NCBI GenBank assembly: GCA_018699955.1
Contig: JABISG010000025.1
Location: forward strand, 1-59,730
Length of the DNA: 59,730 bases
Direction of reading: 5' to 3'
Source of the DNA: Planctomycetaceae bacterium
GTDB lineage: Bacteria; Planctomycetota; Planctomycetia; Planctomycetales; Planctomycetaceae
Both the position numbers and the translations under genes were made by a program. The first letter of the stretch is position 1; the number at the start of each line of letters is the position of its first letter. Shown in pieces: positions 24,910-33,922 of the stretch. The notes beneath the pieces were generated by a model. The model had not been told where the DNA came from, did no database searches, and saw only the letters and a program-made list of their open reading frames with translations.

Positions 24910-25656
24910 TCAAGCGGCACGGTCCAGTTCACGTTGAACGAACCGAGCATAGTCTTCCGGCGTGTCGATGCCAACCGCTGGGTGATCGACAATTCCCACA
25001 CGAATCAAAGCTCCTGCTTCGAGGGCGCGTAATTGTTCCAGTTTTTCCAGCTGTTCCAGCCGCGACGGCGGCAGTTGCGTCAATTGCAGCAGAAATTCGC
25101 GGCGGTAGGCGTAAATGCCCAGGTGCAGCAGCCACGGGGATTGAGAGGGGGAGTCGGCAGCATCTCGGACGAAGGGAATGGGCGCACGGCTGAAATAGAG
25201 CGCGCGGCCGTCGGCTGCGATGACAACTTTCACACAGGCGGGATCGTCGCGGTCGGTGATTGTAGGAATCGGCGTTGCCAATGTTGCCATTTCACTATCG
25301 GTGTAATTGGCGACCAGCGCTACCAACGTGTCGATTTGCGCAGGATCGATCTCCGGTTCGTCTCCCTGAACGTTGACGAGAATTTCGGCCTCGGGACAAC
25401 AGCGGCGGGCAATTTCGGCGATGCGATCGGTTCCGCTGGGATGTTCACCCGTAATCTCCGCACGGCCGCCAAAAGCACGTACGCTGGCGGCAATTTCGGG
25501 GCTATCGGTCGCGACGATCACTTCGTCCAGCGACTCGGCTTTGCAGGCCGCTTCCCAAGTGTACTGAACAAGCGGCCGGCCGGTTTCGTCCAACAGCAAC
25601 TTCCGCGGCAGCCGCGTCGATTGCAGCCGGGCTGGAATAATTCCCACGGTTCGCAT
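24910..25656 (-). CDS. kdsB: 3-deoxy-manno-octulosonate cytidylyltransferase
   Basis: 248 residues. The nucleotidyltransferase signature IIPARLQSTRLPRKLL opens the protein; EIVLVNVQGDEP-like residues (EILVNVQGDEPEIDPAQID) bind the metal and CTP; ALYFSRAPIPF and HLGIYAYRREFL are typical of KdsB. It activates Kdo as CMP-Kdo for the inner core of lipopolysaccharide, which supports a Gram-negative-type outer membrane in this planctomycete. The ATG at 25656 has GGAG eleven bases upstream; the frame is open to 25674, but those residues are unlike the family. It heads the kdsB-pyrG pair. Confidence 0.95.
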   Translation of the reverse strand: MRTVGIIPARLQSTRLPRKLLLDETGRPLVQYTWEAACKAESLDEVIVATDSPEIAASVRAFGGRAEITGEHPSGTDRIAEIARRCCPEAEILVNVQGDEPEIDPAQIDTLVALVANYTDSEMATLATPIPTITDRDDPACVKVVIAADGRALYFSRAPIPFVRDAADSPSQSPWLLHLGIYAYRREFLLQLTQLPPSRLEQLEKLEQLRALEAGALIRVGIVDHPAVGIDTPEDYARFVQRELDRAA

Positions 25657-25805
25657 GCAAGAACTCCATTTCATTGCTGCGCCAGACTAGATGCTATCCA
25701 AGTGATTTCGCCAGCGTTTTAGCAGATGAAGCGGACGCTGTCAAAATTCGACTCTCCATTTTTACGGGGTCAACCGTTCTCCGACGGTCGCAGCGACGAA
25801 ATCCC

Positions 25806-28800
25806 TCACACCGCCGGGCGACGATATTGAATCCCCAGCAAGGCGGCACCAATAAGGAACACCGCAAAGCCAAGCCATGCCACTGCGGGATTCACAAACA
25901 GAAAGAACGCCACCAGTCCCACGCCAACCATGGCCTTCGGCAGACTATGGAAGATGGCCGATCCGGCTCGCGCGCGACTCAGCAACCCCGCCAATCCAAT
26001 TCCCACCGCCAGCCACACCAGCGTCCAGACCATTCCCAGCCCGGTTTCCACCGATTCACGCGGCCGGACGGACAGCGCCAGCTTCGGGTTGCCGCTGACC
26101 TTGGAAAACGAAATCGCCTGCCCATCAACGGGGACTTCAATGTCGAGCGACAAACCACCCGCCTGCGTCCACTTGCCGGCATTGGCCTTCTGATCCGACT
26201 CCGCACCGTGCATTCCCCAGGTACTGAGATCGCGCTGCGTTTCCCAAAGGTCTGCATCGTCTGATCCGCGTATCATGCGAATGCTCTCCAGCTCATCCAG
26301 CAATTCCGCTTGTGCGTCAGTGGGCTTTGCCGCCTCCGGTTCGTTGGCCGGTTGCGCTGTTTGTGGCTTCTGCCCCATTGCTCTCGTGTTGCCATGCACA
26401 TCGAAATTCAGAGCCTGTTGGCGGTTCAGTTCTTTTTGCTGGTCGCCGAACGACTGCTGTGTCCGTTGGCTGAAGCGAGATTCAAACCCAACCGAAGATT
26501 TTCCACTACCGGGTTTGCCTTCTCCCGGTTTGCCGTCGCCGGGACGTCCTTCGTCAGGTTTGCCGCCACCGTCGTTCGAGAAGGTAACCCCTTCCTTACC
26601 ACTGACAATGATGCCCGCCGAATTGCTCAGGAATTGGTTATCAGACTGCCGCTTGAACTCCGCCTTCTGCCCTCGCTCGTCCAACTGCATGCTGATGCTG
26701 CTATCAACATTGATAGTGGTCTTGTTGGCCTCGTCGATTCGATAGTTTCGACGATTAAATTGCTCCTGTTCGAGCGCCTGTTCCTGCAGTTTGTTGAACT
26801 GACGTACGTCGTCGTTGTCGTCCGCCGCTTCATGATAATTGTGCAGTTTCAATTCGAGTTGTTTCAGATTATTGGCCGCCTGATACCGTGTTCGGTCGCT
26901 GCTGCTGGTTGACAGGACGCTGCTCAGAGCAAGATAGTCCTGCCGGGAAATCAATTTCTGAAACAGCCCCACACGTTCCGGCGTTGAAAGCGTGAAGTTG
27001 TTGCGTTTCAAATTGGTTTCGGGCGCGGTGTGATATTCCTCCGGCAAATAGACGGTCCACGTGGTGCGGCCCACCGGCACGCCGAACTCGGCGTTGTCTT
27101 TCACCGAGGGGATTCGCGGGGCAGGTAAGTCGATCGATTGCGCCAGCCGCACGCCGCGCGGCAGCGATCCACTTTGCAACCGACCGCTGTAAACCAGCTT
27201 GACGTTGAACGACGGATCGGCCTGACTCGTGTTCGCCAACGGCACCAGGTGAAACGACTTCTCGTTCGAATTGGCTTTTACCGTCCGCGACGGTCGGCCC
27301 TTCACAAACACGGACAGCAGTTTGACATCCTTCGGCAATCCAACCGCTAGATATTGCCGTGTGCGATTCCGCACGCTGTAAACGACTTGCGTGCGGTAGC
27401 TGCCGTCGCGTTCGACCACAGTCAACAGCGTCGCCAGATTGACAACCGCCGCCGCTCCGCGTTCGTGTTGAAACTTCACCACGTTCCACACCGGTGCCGG
27501 CTCGACACGGCTCAGTCGCACCAGTTCGCTCGCCTGCTCGACCAACTTGGAATCGACCAGTTTGATTGGCAGATCATCCGCCACAACAGTTTCCAGATTG
27601 TCGCGATTGTCCGCCGACACCTGATTCCGCGACAGGTTCACCACCACCACATATTGCTGCTGTGTTTCCAGCGGCGAAAACTTTGCTTCCCCGCCGCGTT
27701 GCCCGACAAATATCGGCACCGGCGTTTGCAGTTTGTCATCGGCCGGCGGTGAAAGAATGGCATCGGCCATCAAGTAATATCGCCCGCGCACCGGGTCCTG
27801 CAGCAGCACGTCCCAGCGCGTGCGCGGTCCGTCCAAATCGGTTTCAACCACCCGCCGCAACCCCGGCGCCCGCACCTGCAGTTTTCCCGCCAGCCAATCG
27901 GGCGCGGTAAAAGCAAACCGATCGGTCGCCGCCCGCTTGATCGCCCACTGCAGTTCCAATCGATAACCGATGTCAGCATCGCCGACGGTTACCGTTGTAA
28001 CGGATGATGCATCGAGTTCGACCTCCGCTCGCTGCAGGTTGATACCAATCGGGCCTGGCCCTGGGTCAGTCCTCGACCCAGTCAATGCAAACCGCACATT
28101 CTCGGTCTTTCCGCTGCGCAACCTTGGCGAAAGTCGATCGGGACGAACCGACTTCCAAGCGTCCGTAACGGCGAGTGTCGGCACATAGAATTCATCGACG
28201 CGAACCGCCGCGCCACTTTCCAGCCGGTTCATTCCCAGCGGATACGGCAGCGAGAAAAATGTTGCCGCATCATCCGGCTCCTTGCGAATCGTTCCACCCA
28301 GCGACACCGTCACCGCGCCGGTTCGCGGTGCGTTCAACTCGACAATCAGATCGGAAATGCCGTCATCGTCCTTGTTCACGTACCAGTCGGAAATGCCCGG
28401 CGCATTGACTTGCAGCGGCAAGTAACCGGGCGGCAAACGGATCGCAATCCGCGATCGCGGCGTCTGTTGGAGATTCAGATCGATCGTACTTCGCACGCCG
28501 ATCTTTCGTCGGCCGACATGCACCATGTGATCGGCAACCGCTCGTGTTTGGGGGCTTCGCCGCGAAACCGACAGATTCAATTCGAACGGTCGCGTTGTGT
28601 AGCGGTAGGCCAACTGCGGCGATGACGGCAATTTCAATCCCGCAGGCGCAGCGAATTGCGATGCGTTGATTTGATTGATCCCGTTACCCGCTTCGCCGCG
28701 AACGAGAAATTGTGGCGGCGCGACAATGCCGACTGTGCCGATCTCGCGAATGACGTCGCGCGGCGCGAATGACGGCAACGGGAAGCTCGAATCGTCGCCG

Positions 28801-31800
28801 GTAATGCTCAGCGGTTGAAACAACTCGCAGGTAATGCGTGTTTCGTTATCGATTTCCCGCCGCAGAAAGACACGCAGGATGCGCTGATTGTCCACTTCCG
28901 CGATGCCCCAGCCGCCCACATCGGGACCGCTGATCGTCTTCAGTTTGAGTGACGCCGGCAGGGAGAAAACGGCTTCCTTGAGAGACCCCTGCCGCACCCG
29001 CAGCAAGTGGCTGGTGGTGAGGGTGAGGCCGGCATCGTCGAAAGTGACGGCGGTTGCCGCTTCGCTGTGAACGATCACGTCGATGCCGCCGCGTTGCTTC
29101 ACCGGTTGCCACGATAGCCGCAATCCACCCCCTGCATCGATGGGGACCTCGACGAATGAATCGTCGCCCGTCTTACGGATGCGAAACGCGCTGCTGACGC
29201 CGTTGACACGAATCGATAAGTTGTCGGCCGGCGGCGTGAATGTGAATTTGCCGGTGGCCACCGGCAGCAGCGGTGCCGTAAATGCTCCCGCCGGTCCGGT
29301 CAACTGCGCCGGCAAATCGAATTCCACATCCAGCAAATGCAATCCCGCACCAGTCACCACCACGCTGAGTGATGATCCCGCTCCCGCCACCGCTTGCGGT
29401 TTCGCGGCCTGATTCGGTGCTTGATTTGGTGCCGCGTTCGCTTGCGCATTAGCCGCCGTCACCAACAAAGCAGCCGCATTGCCGTCCAGTGTGGCCGACC
29501 GCGTGGCGACCGCACCCAGCGGCAACGGCAGCGTAATCTGGTGATCGCGAAAACTGTGCAGCACAAACCGCGCGGTGACGGCAATGCGTCCGGCCGTCCC
29601 GTTTCGCTCGGGGGCCAACTCTGCCGAGTAGAGCGCCCCTGCCACCAGTCCTTCAATTGGTGCCGGTGTTTTCTCGCGTTGCTCCGGGTAGGCGTCGTTC
29701 CACAGTTCCAGGAATTTCTCCTGCGGCAGGAAGACCCGTCCGCCCGTCAACGGATCACCTTCGGGGCTGTACGGAATGACGATTGTATTGTCGCTCGCGG
29801 GTTTCTTGCTCGCAGGGGGATTCTGTGCAGAGACAGAATTCACCGACGCCAGCGATGCGGCCAACAGCATCAAGCCGGCCGTCGTTCGTGCCGTGAAAAT
29901 TCCGCGACAACATCCCGACCACGCTTGCACGCGGTTGGTGATCAGCCACAGCGTCACCCCGGCCAGCGAGCCGAAGAACAACCCATCCAGCACCAGATGC
30001 CACGACACCGGTGTGACGGCGATCAACGCCAACGGCAACGTCACACCCAACGCGCCGAGAATGGCTTTCGTCCGCACCGGTCGCCGCCGCCCGAACCAGA
30101 ACACACAAAGCACGGCCGCCGCCAGAAACAATCGAAACAGACCACCGCCGCGGCTGTCTTCGTAGGAAACATCAAACGCCGCCGCGTCTTCACCACCGCC
30201 ATTGCCGAGGTACTTAAACGTCATCGACCGATGCCCCGCCGGTTGCGGCAACGCCACCGCCACCGACAACAATGCCCCGGGTGTATGCAATCCGGCGGTT
30301 GTCCCACCGACAGGGTAATTGTCCTGGGAAGTCAACGCGCGAGGGTTCGGGAGATCAAAAAACTCTCGGCCGCCCTGCCCCTGTTGTTGTTTCGGCGCAG
30401 TCTTTGCGATCAACGCACGCCCCGGGGTCGCGATGAGAGAATCAGCGACCGACGGCGCTGGACTAGCTTGCGGTTCCGGACTAGACCGAACAGCGCCGCC
30501 GAGGGCTCTGTTTCGTGACCCCGTTCTCCCGTCTTCGTTCATTTCCGGTGGTGGTTTCGCTGGATCGAGGGCCGGTGGCTTTTCATACTTCTCTGCTGTG
30601 GCTTTCTCCACTGCAGAGCCTCCTTCAAACACAGGGCTTTGTTGCGCTAGACCTTCATCCATCGGCATCTCGGCGTCTTCCATGGTGCCGTATGCTCCTC
30701 CGACTCCGGCGGCTCCGTCAGTTTCGAATGCGTGTTCGGTGCCTGCTGTGAATTCGATTGCTGTGGCGACTTCGCCAAACTTTGTGTTACCGTTTCTCGA
30801 AACAACCGACGGAATCAGAAACGCTACGCCGATGACCAGCAGCACGGCGCTGCTGGCTCCCAGACCGACGAACCCCTTCTTGCGAAAACCGAGTGTCAAC
30901 ACGGCGATCACGGCGGCGGCGATGGCGACGGCCAGCAGGTTGCGTCCCATGCCTTCCATCGAGCCGATGGCGAATTCCTGTTGAATCTGACTGAGCAGAC
31001 TGCTGCGGTCCAGTTCGCGTTCCGGCTGAAACTGGCCGCCGCTGCGCGTCAACATTGTGCCGCGCGGATAGCGTACTTCCCACGCCTGCTGCAGGATCTC
31101 CAACGGTTGTTCTGTGCCGCCCACCATGGCTGAGAGTTGCGGCGGCTGCTGACGAATCTTCCCTCGCAGTGTCAACGGATCGTGCCGCGTTTTGTAGAAC
31201 AGGTCCAGGGTCTGCACCGCTGCGGCTCCCTGTCCCGGGGGTAGCGGTATCAGATACAGATCGCCGTCGCGGCGCACTTCAATCGGCCGCGCGTCGATCA
31301 TCGTCGACCACAACACCGCTCCCGCAGGCAACCGCACGCCGATGCTCTGCACGCCCACAGCAGTAATTTGAAACCGCCCCTGATGTTGGAAGTCGCCCGT
31401 CTCGCCCAGAATGCTCGTCATGTTGGCGGTGCGGCAAAGGGCGGTCGGCACCGGCACGCGGTCGAATCGCTCCTCGGAAAATGACACCGTGAATCCATCC
31501 ACGGCATAACGGTAAACCGCCACAATTCGCTCGCGCGGCCGGTAATCGGGCGGCAACGGCAGATCGGCCGGATCGACCTCAACCAGCGGGCGATCATCGT
31601 TCCCCTTGGCATCAATTTCCAACCGCTGTTCGGCCGACGCTTCAATGGCAATGATCCCGTTCTGTCGCTCGGCGCCCGAAATCTGTAACACGTGCGGTTC
31701 AAAGAAACCCGGTTCCTGCTCTCCATCTTCGATCCCGCGAATCGACTCCACATCGACCGCTATTGCGAAGCGGCCTTTCAATCGTCGGTCGAATTTCAAC

Positions 31801-33836
31801 GTCCATATCCGCTCACCGTTGGCTGGGGCTGACGATTGTTGTTCGATGATGTTCGCGCGCGGCACGGAATTCCCCTGTTCGTCGCGCGTCGGCAACATGC
31901 GAAATCTCAAGTCGGTGCCTGCTGCTGTTGGCAGCGCGACTTTCAGCGAGCGCAGCCCTCCTCCCTGCACTTCAATTACCGCCGACAAATGCGATCGCAA
32001 TGCGCGAGGATCGAGCCGCGTGAATGTCAGCGTCTCGGCCGAAATACGCGACGGCCGCTGTGCAATTTGCAACCGCCCGGAGAACCGCGTGTCCTGATAG
32101 CGGTACCCCAACCGTCCTGCACTGCTCGGCAGATGCTCTGGGTCAAGCCCGCGCACGTCGCGCGGTTCGACGTCGAAGTCGGCCGTCGCGGCGATCAGAA
32201 ACGTTCCCTCGACAACGGCCGCCTGTGGTAATCGCACTTCCGGCAAGTCCACCTCGACGCCTGCTGTTCCGATCGGCCAACCTGCCGGATCGAGACGGGC
32301 TTCCAGCAGGAATTTCAACGTGTTGCCCGGCGATAGCGGTGCAGCGAACGAGACCCGCACGGTTTGCGACCCGTCGGCTTTCGAGAGGACCCGCCATTCG
32401 AGCGGCTTCCCTTCACTGGAAACGGCGGTGACCGCCCATGCTTCCGGCAATGCCACGTCTAGCTCGAACAGCGGGGCGTAGACCGTTTCGATTTGGTTGA
32501 GTACGTTGAGTGTCAGTCCGCTGTCGGTGATGCCAAGCTGTGTGAAGATGTCGGCGATGATTTCGCGTTCTTTTGTCTGTGTGACAAAATCGAGCGTGAA
32601 CGCATCCTGCCAGACATCGAACAGCAGCGTATTGGCAGGGGCGGCAACGTTTGTTTTTGCGCTGACCTTTCGGATCGGATTTGCGGCTGCCTTACCCGCC
32701 ACGCGGCGGACGCCGGTTTCCCGGTTCAGCCGCAATCGGATTCCGCGTGGATGAACCACGGCCACTCGCCCGACGTGAGAGGCGACGCCCTCGATGTGTA
32801 AATTTGGAACCGTCCAGACCGCGCCGGCCGGTGTCGTCATTACGCCGGTCAACACAACCTGCCGTGTGCCGTCGAACGGTTGTCGGTAGTTCAGCGTGAT
32901 CGTCGTCTTGGCCGGATCGTCCACGCTGTCGGCCAACTCCCACGCTTCCAGCCCGTTCGATTCGATGTCGGTGATTTCCAAAGTCTTCGGCACCGTGCAG
33001 ACCAGCCGGTTGATTGTCTGGCCGAAGACGTTCAGTGATGTTTCGGCCCGCCACGACGCGCTACCGGGGGCGACAGAGACTGCATAACGGGTCGATGCCA
33101 GTACGAATGAATCGGCGGCGCGATCGGTGCGGCGATCGGTAATTCGCAGCACGACGTTTTGTTTGCCGCCAATCGAAACGCTGTAGTTTGCCTGCTGCTC
33201 GATTGCCGCCGGCCGTTTGAGAGACAGTCCATCGGCGAGCAGATGTTTGCCCGCTGGCAGAGCCACTTGCAGCGTTGCCGCCGTCGCCGGCACAAGACCG
33301 AGTGTGGCGACCTTGTCGCTGCCGACCGAGGAAAGCGGTGTCGAGAGTTCCAACGTCAACTTCTTCGCGCCGGCTTGATTGCTGAGCAATTGCAGCGTTC
33401 TCCCGTTTTGTGGCAAACGGCCCAGGCGCGCCGGTTGACCGTTGAGGGTTGCCCTTTCGACGGCCAACCCTTTGAGCGGCAAGCTGAGAATCTGCCAGCC
33501 CGGCGTGAATTGCGTGAATTCAACGGTTGCGGTCACCAGCAATTGGTCGCCGACAATGCGGGCGTTGTATTGCAAATTCGACAGCACGATGCCGCGCGGC
33601 AATTGCAGACGCGACTTTCGCGCCGCTTGCGCTTTCTGATAGAGCGTCTCGAATTCCTTGCGCGGTAGCATCACCCCTTTGCCGTCGCGGTCGAGAATAA
33701 CGTCCAACTGATCGAAGGGGACATACACCCGACGGGTTTCTGCGCCGGTGTCGTTCTTGGTTTCCTGCGCAAACGACGGCAATGTCATGAGACAGCAGAG
33801 TGCGATGCCGTTGATTACAGTTATTCGAGGAGACAT
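25806..33836 (-). CDS. Giant exported membrane-anchored protein, apparent fusion of two paralogous halves
   Basis: 2676 residues of unknown function. It has a Sec signal at 1-23 (CCLMTLPSFAQE). A module opening VYVPFDQLDVIL and GVMLPRKEF starts at about residue 36, followed by hundreds of residues of beta-rich sequence. Membrane helices lie at about 966-985 and 992-1012, a Pro/Gln-rich linker at 1015-1200, and more helices at about 1226-1303. At about 1318-1337 there is a second signal-peptide-like stretch (GLMLLAASLASVNSVSAQ), and from 1349 the module recurs (TIVIPYSPEGD, GGRVFLPQEKFLELW), followed by another long beta-rich part. A GKPG-rich linker lies near 2423-2446, and three membrane helices close the protein (about 2593-2672). 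The layout suggests that two tandem genes, each signal peptide - beta-rich body - membrane anchor, fused. The upstream gene at 33923 is a third copy. I recognise no enzyme motif. Confidence 0.85.
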   Translation of the reverse strand: MSPRITVINGIALCCLMTLPSFAQETKNDTGAETRRVYVPFDQLDVILDRDGKGVMLPRKEFETLYQKAQAARKSRLQLPRGIVLSNLQYNARIVGDQLLVTATVEFTQFTPGWQILSLPLKGLAVERATLNGQPARLGRLPQNGRTLQLLSNQAGAKKLTLELSTPLSSVGSDKVATLGLVPATAATLQVALPAGKHLLADGLSLKRPAAIEQQANYSVSIGGKQNVVLRITDRRTDRAADSFVLASTRYAVSVAPGSASWRAETSLNVFGQTINRLVCTVPKTLEITDIESNGLEAWELADSVDDPAKTTITLNYRQPFDGTRQVVLTGVMTTPAGAVWTVPNLHIEGVASHVGRVAVVHPRGIRLRLNRETGVRRVAGKAAANPIRKVSAKTNVAAPANTLLFDVWQDAFTLDFVTQTKEREIIADIFTQLGITDSGLTLNVLNQIETVYAPLFELDVALPEAWAVTAVSSEGKPLEWRVLSKADGSQTVRVSFAAPLSPGNTLKFLLEARLDPAGWPIGTAGVEVDLPEVRLPQAAVVEGTFLIAATADFDVEPRDVRGLDPEHLPSSAGRLGYRYQDTRFSGRLQIAQRPSRISAETLTFTRLDPRALRSHLSAVIEVQGGGLRSLKVALPTAAGTDLRFRMLPTRDEQGNSVPRANIIEQQSSAPANGERIWTLKFDRRLKGRFAIAVDVESIRGIEDGEQEPGFFEPHVLQISGAERQNGIIAIEASAEQRLEIDAKGNDDRPLVEVDPADLPLPPDYRPRERIVAVYRYAVDGFTVSFSEERFDRVPVPTALCRTANMTSILGETGDFQHQGRFQITAVGVQSIGVRLPAGAVLWSTMIDARPIEVRRDGDLYLIPLPPGQGAAAVQTLDLFYKTRHDPLTLRGKIRQQPPQLSAMVGGTEQPLEILQQAWEVRYPRGTMLTRSGGQFQPERELDRSSLLSQIQQEFAIGSMEGMGRNLLAVAIAAAVIAVLTLGFRKKGFVGLGASSAVLLVIGVAFLIPSVVSRNGNTKFGEVATAIEFTAGTEHAFETDGAAGVGGAYGTMEDAEMPMDEGLAQQSPVFEGGSAVEKATAEKYEKPPALDPAKPPPEMNEDGRTGSRNRALGGAVRSSPEPQASPAPSVADSLIATPGRALIAKTAPKQQQGQGGREFFDLPNPRALTSQDNYPVGGTTAGLHTPGALLSVAVALPQPAGHRSMTFKYLGNGGGEDAAAFDVSYEDSRGGGLFRLFLAAAVLCVFWFGRRRPVRTKAILGALGVTLPLALIAVTPVSWHLVLDGLFFGSLAGVTLWLITNRVQAWSGCCRGIFTARTTAGLMLLAASLASVNSVSAQNPPASKKPASDNTIVIPYSPEGDPLTGGRVFLPQEKFLELWNDAYPEQREKTPAPIEGLVAGALYSAELAPERNGTAGRIAVTARFVLHSFRDHQITLPLPLGAVATRSATLDGNAAALLVTAANAQANAAPNQAPNQAAKPQAVAGAGSSLSVVVTGAGLHLLDVEFDLPAQLTGPAGAFTAPLLPVATGKFTFTPPADNLSIRVNGVSSAFRIRKTGDDSFVEVPIDAGGGLRLSWQPVKQRGGIDVIVHSEAATAVTFDDAGLTLTTSHLLRVRQGSLKEAVFSLPASLKLKTISGPDVGGWGIAEVDNQRILRVFLRREIDNETRITCELFQPLSITGDDSSFPLPSFAPRDVIREIGTVGIVAPPQFLVRGEAGNGINQINASQFAAPAGLKLPSSPQLAYRYTTRPFELNLSVSRRSPQTRAVADHMVHVGRRKIGVRSTIDLNLQQTPRSRIAIRLPPGYLPLQVNAPGISDWYVNKDDDGISDLIVELNAPRTGAVTVSLGGTIRKEPDDAATFFSLPYPLGMNRLESGAAVRVDEFYVPTLAVTDAWKSVRPDRLSPRLRSGKTENVRFALTGSRTDPGPGPIGINLQRAEVELDASSVTTVTVGDADIGYRLELQWAIKRAATDRFAFTAPDWLAGKLQVRAPGLRRVVETDLDGPRTRWDVLLQDPVRGRYYLMADAILSPPADDKLQTPVPIFVGQRGGEAKFSPLETQQQYVVVVNLSRNQVSADNRDNLETVVADDLPIKLVDSKLVEQASELVRLSRVEPAPVWNVVKFQHERGAAAVVNLATLLTVVERDGSYRTQVVYSVRNRTRQYLAVGLPKDVKLLSVFVKGRPSRTVKANSNEKSFHLVPLANTSQADPSFNVKLVYSGRLQSGSLPRGVRLAQSIDLPAPRIPSVKDNAEFGVPVGRTTWTVYLPEEYHTAPETNLKRNNFTLSTPERVGLFQKLISRQDYLALSSVLSTSSSDRTRYQAANNLKQLELKLHNYHEAADDNDDVRQFNKLQEQALEQEQFNRRNYRIDEANKTTINVDSSISMQLDERGQKAEFKRQSDNQFLSNSAGIIVSGKEGVTFSNDGGGKPDEGRPGDGKPGEGKPGSGKSSVGFESRFSQRTQQSFGDQQKELNRQQALNFDVHGNTRAMGQKPQTAQPANEPEAAKPTDAQAELLDELESIRMIRGSDDADLWETQRDLSTWGMHGAESDQKANAGKWTQAGGLSLDIEVPVDGQAISFSKVSGNPKLALSVRPRESVETGLGMVWTLVWLAVGIGLAGLLSRARAGSAIFHSLPKAMVGVGLVAFFLFVNPAVAWLGFAVFLIGAALLGIQYRRPAV

Positions 33837-33922
33837 GCTTCCGTCCTCTGAAAAATACGGGGATCAATAATTCCCCGCCACTTGGAAAGATGAAAAGTAC
33901 GCCTGCGAAACCGCAAGCGGTG

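Noticed and set aside
21485..25656. Biosynthetic gene cluster for a secondary metabolite
   Set aside because: The SDR, aldolase, kdsB and pyrG genes are explained by primary metabolism; there are no core synthase, carrier or transporter genes.
29394..30518. 374-codon plus-strand frame inside the giant protein gene
   Set aside because: Arg/Gln-rich translation without motif; the minus-strand protein continues unbroken through it.
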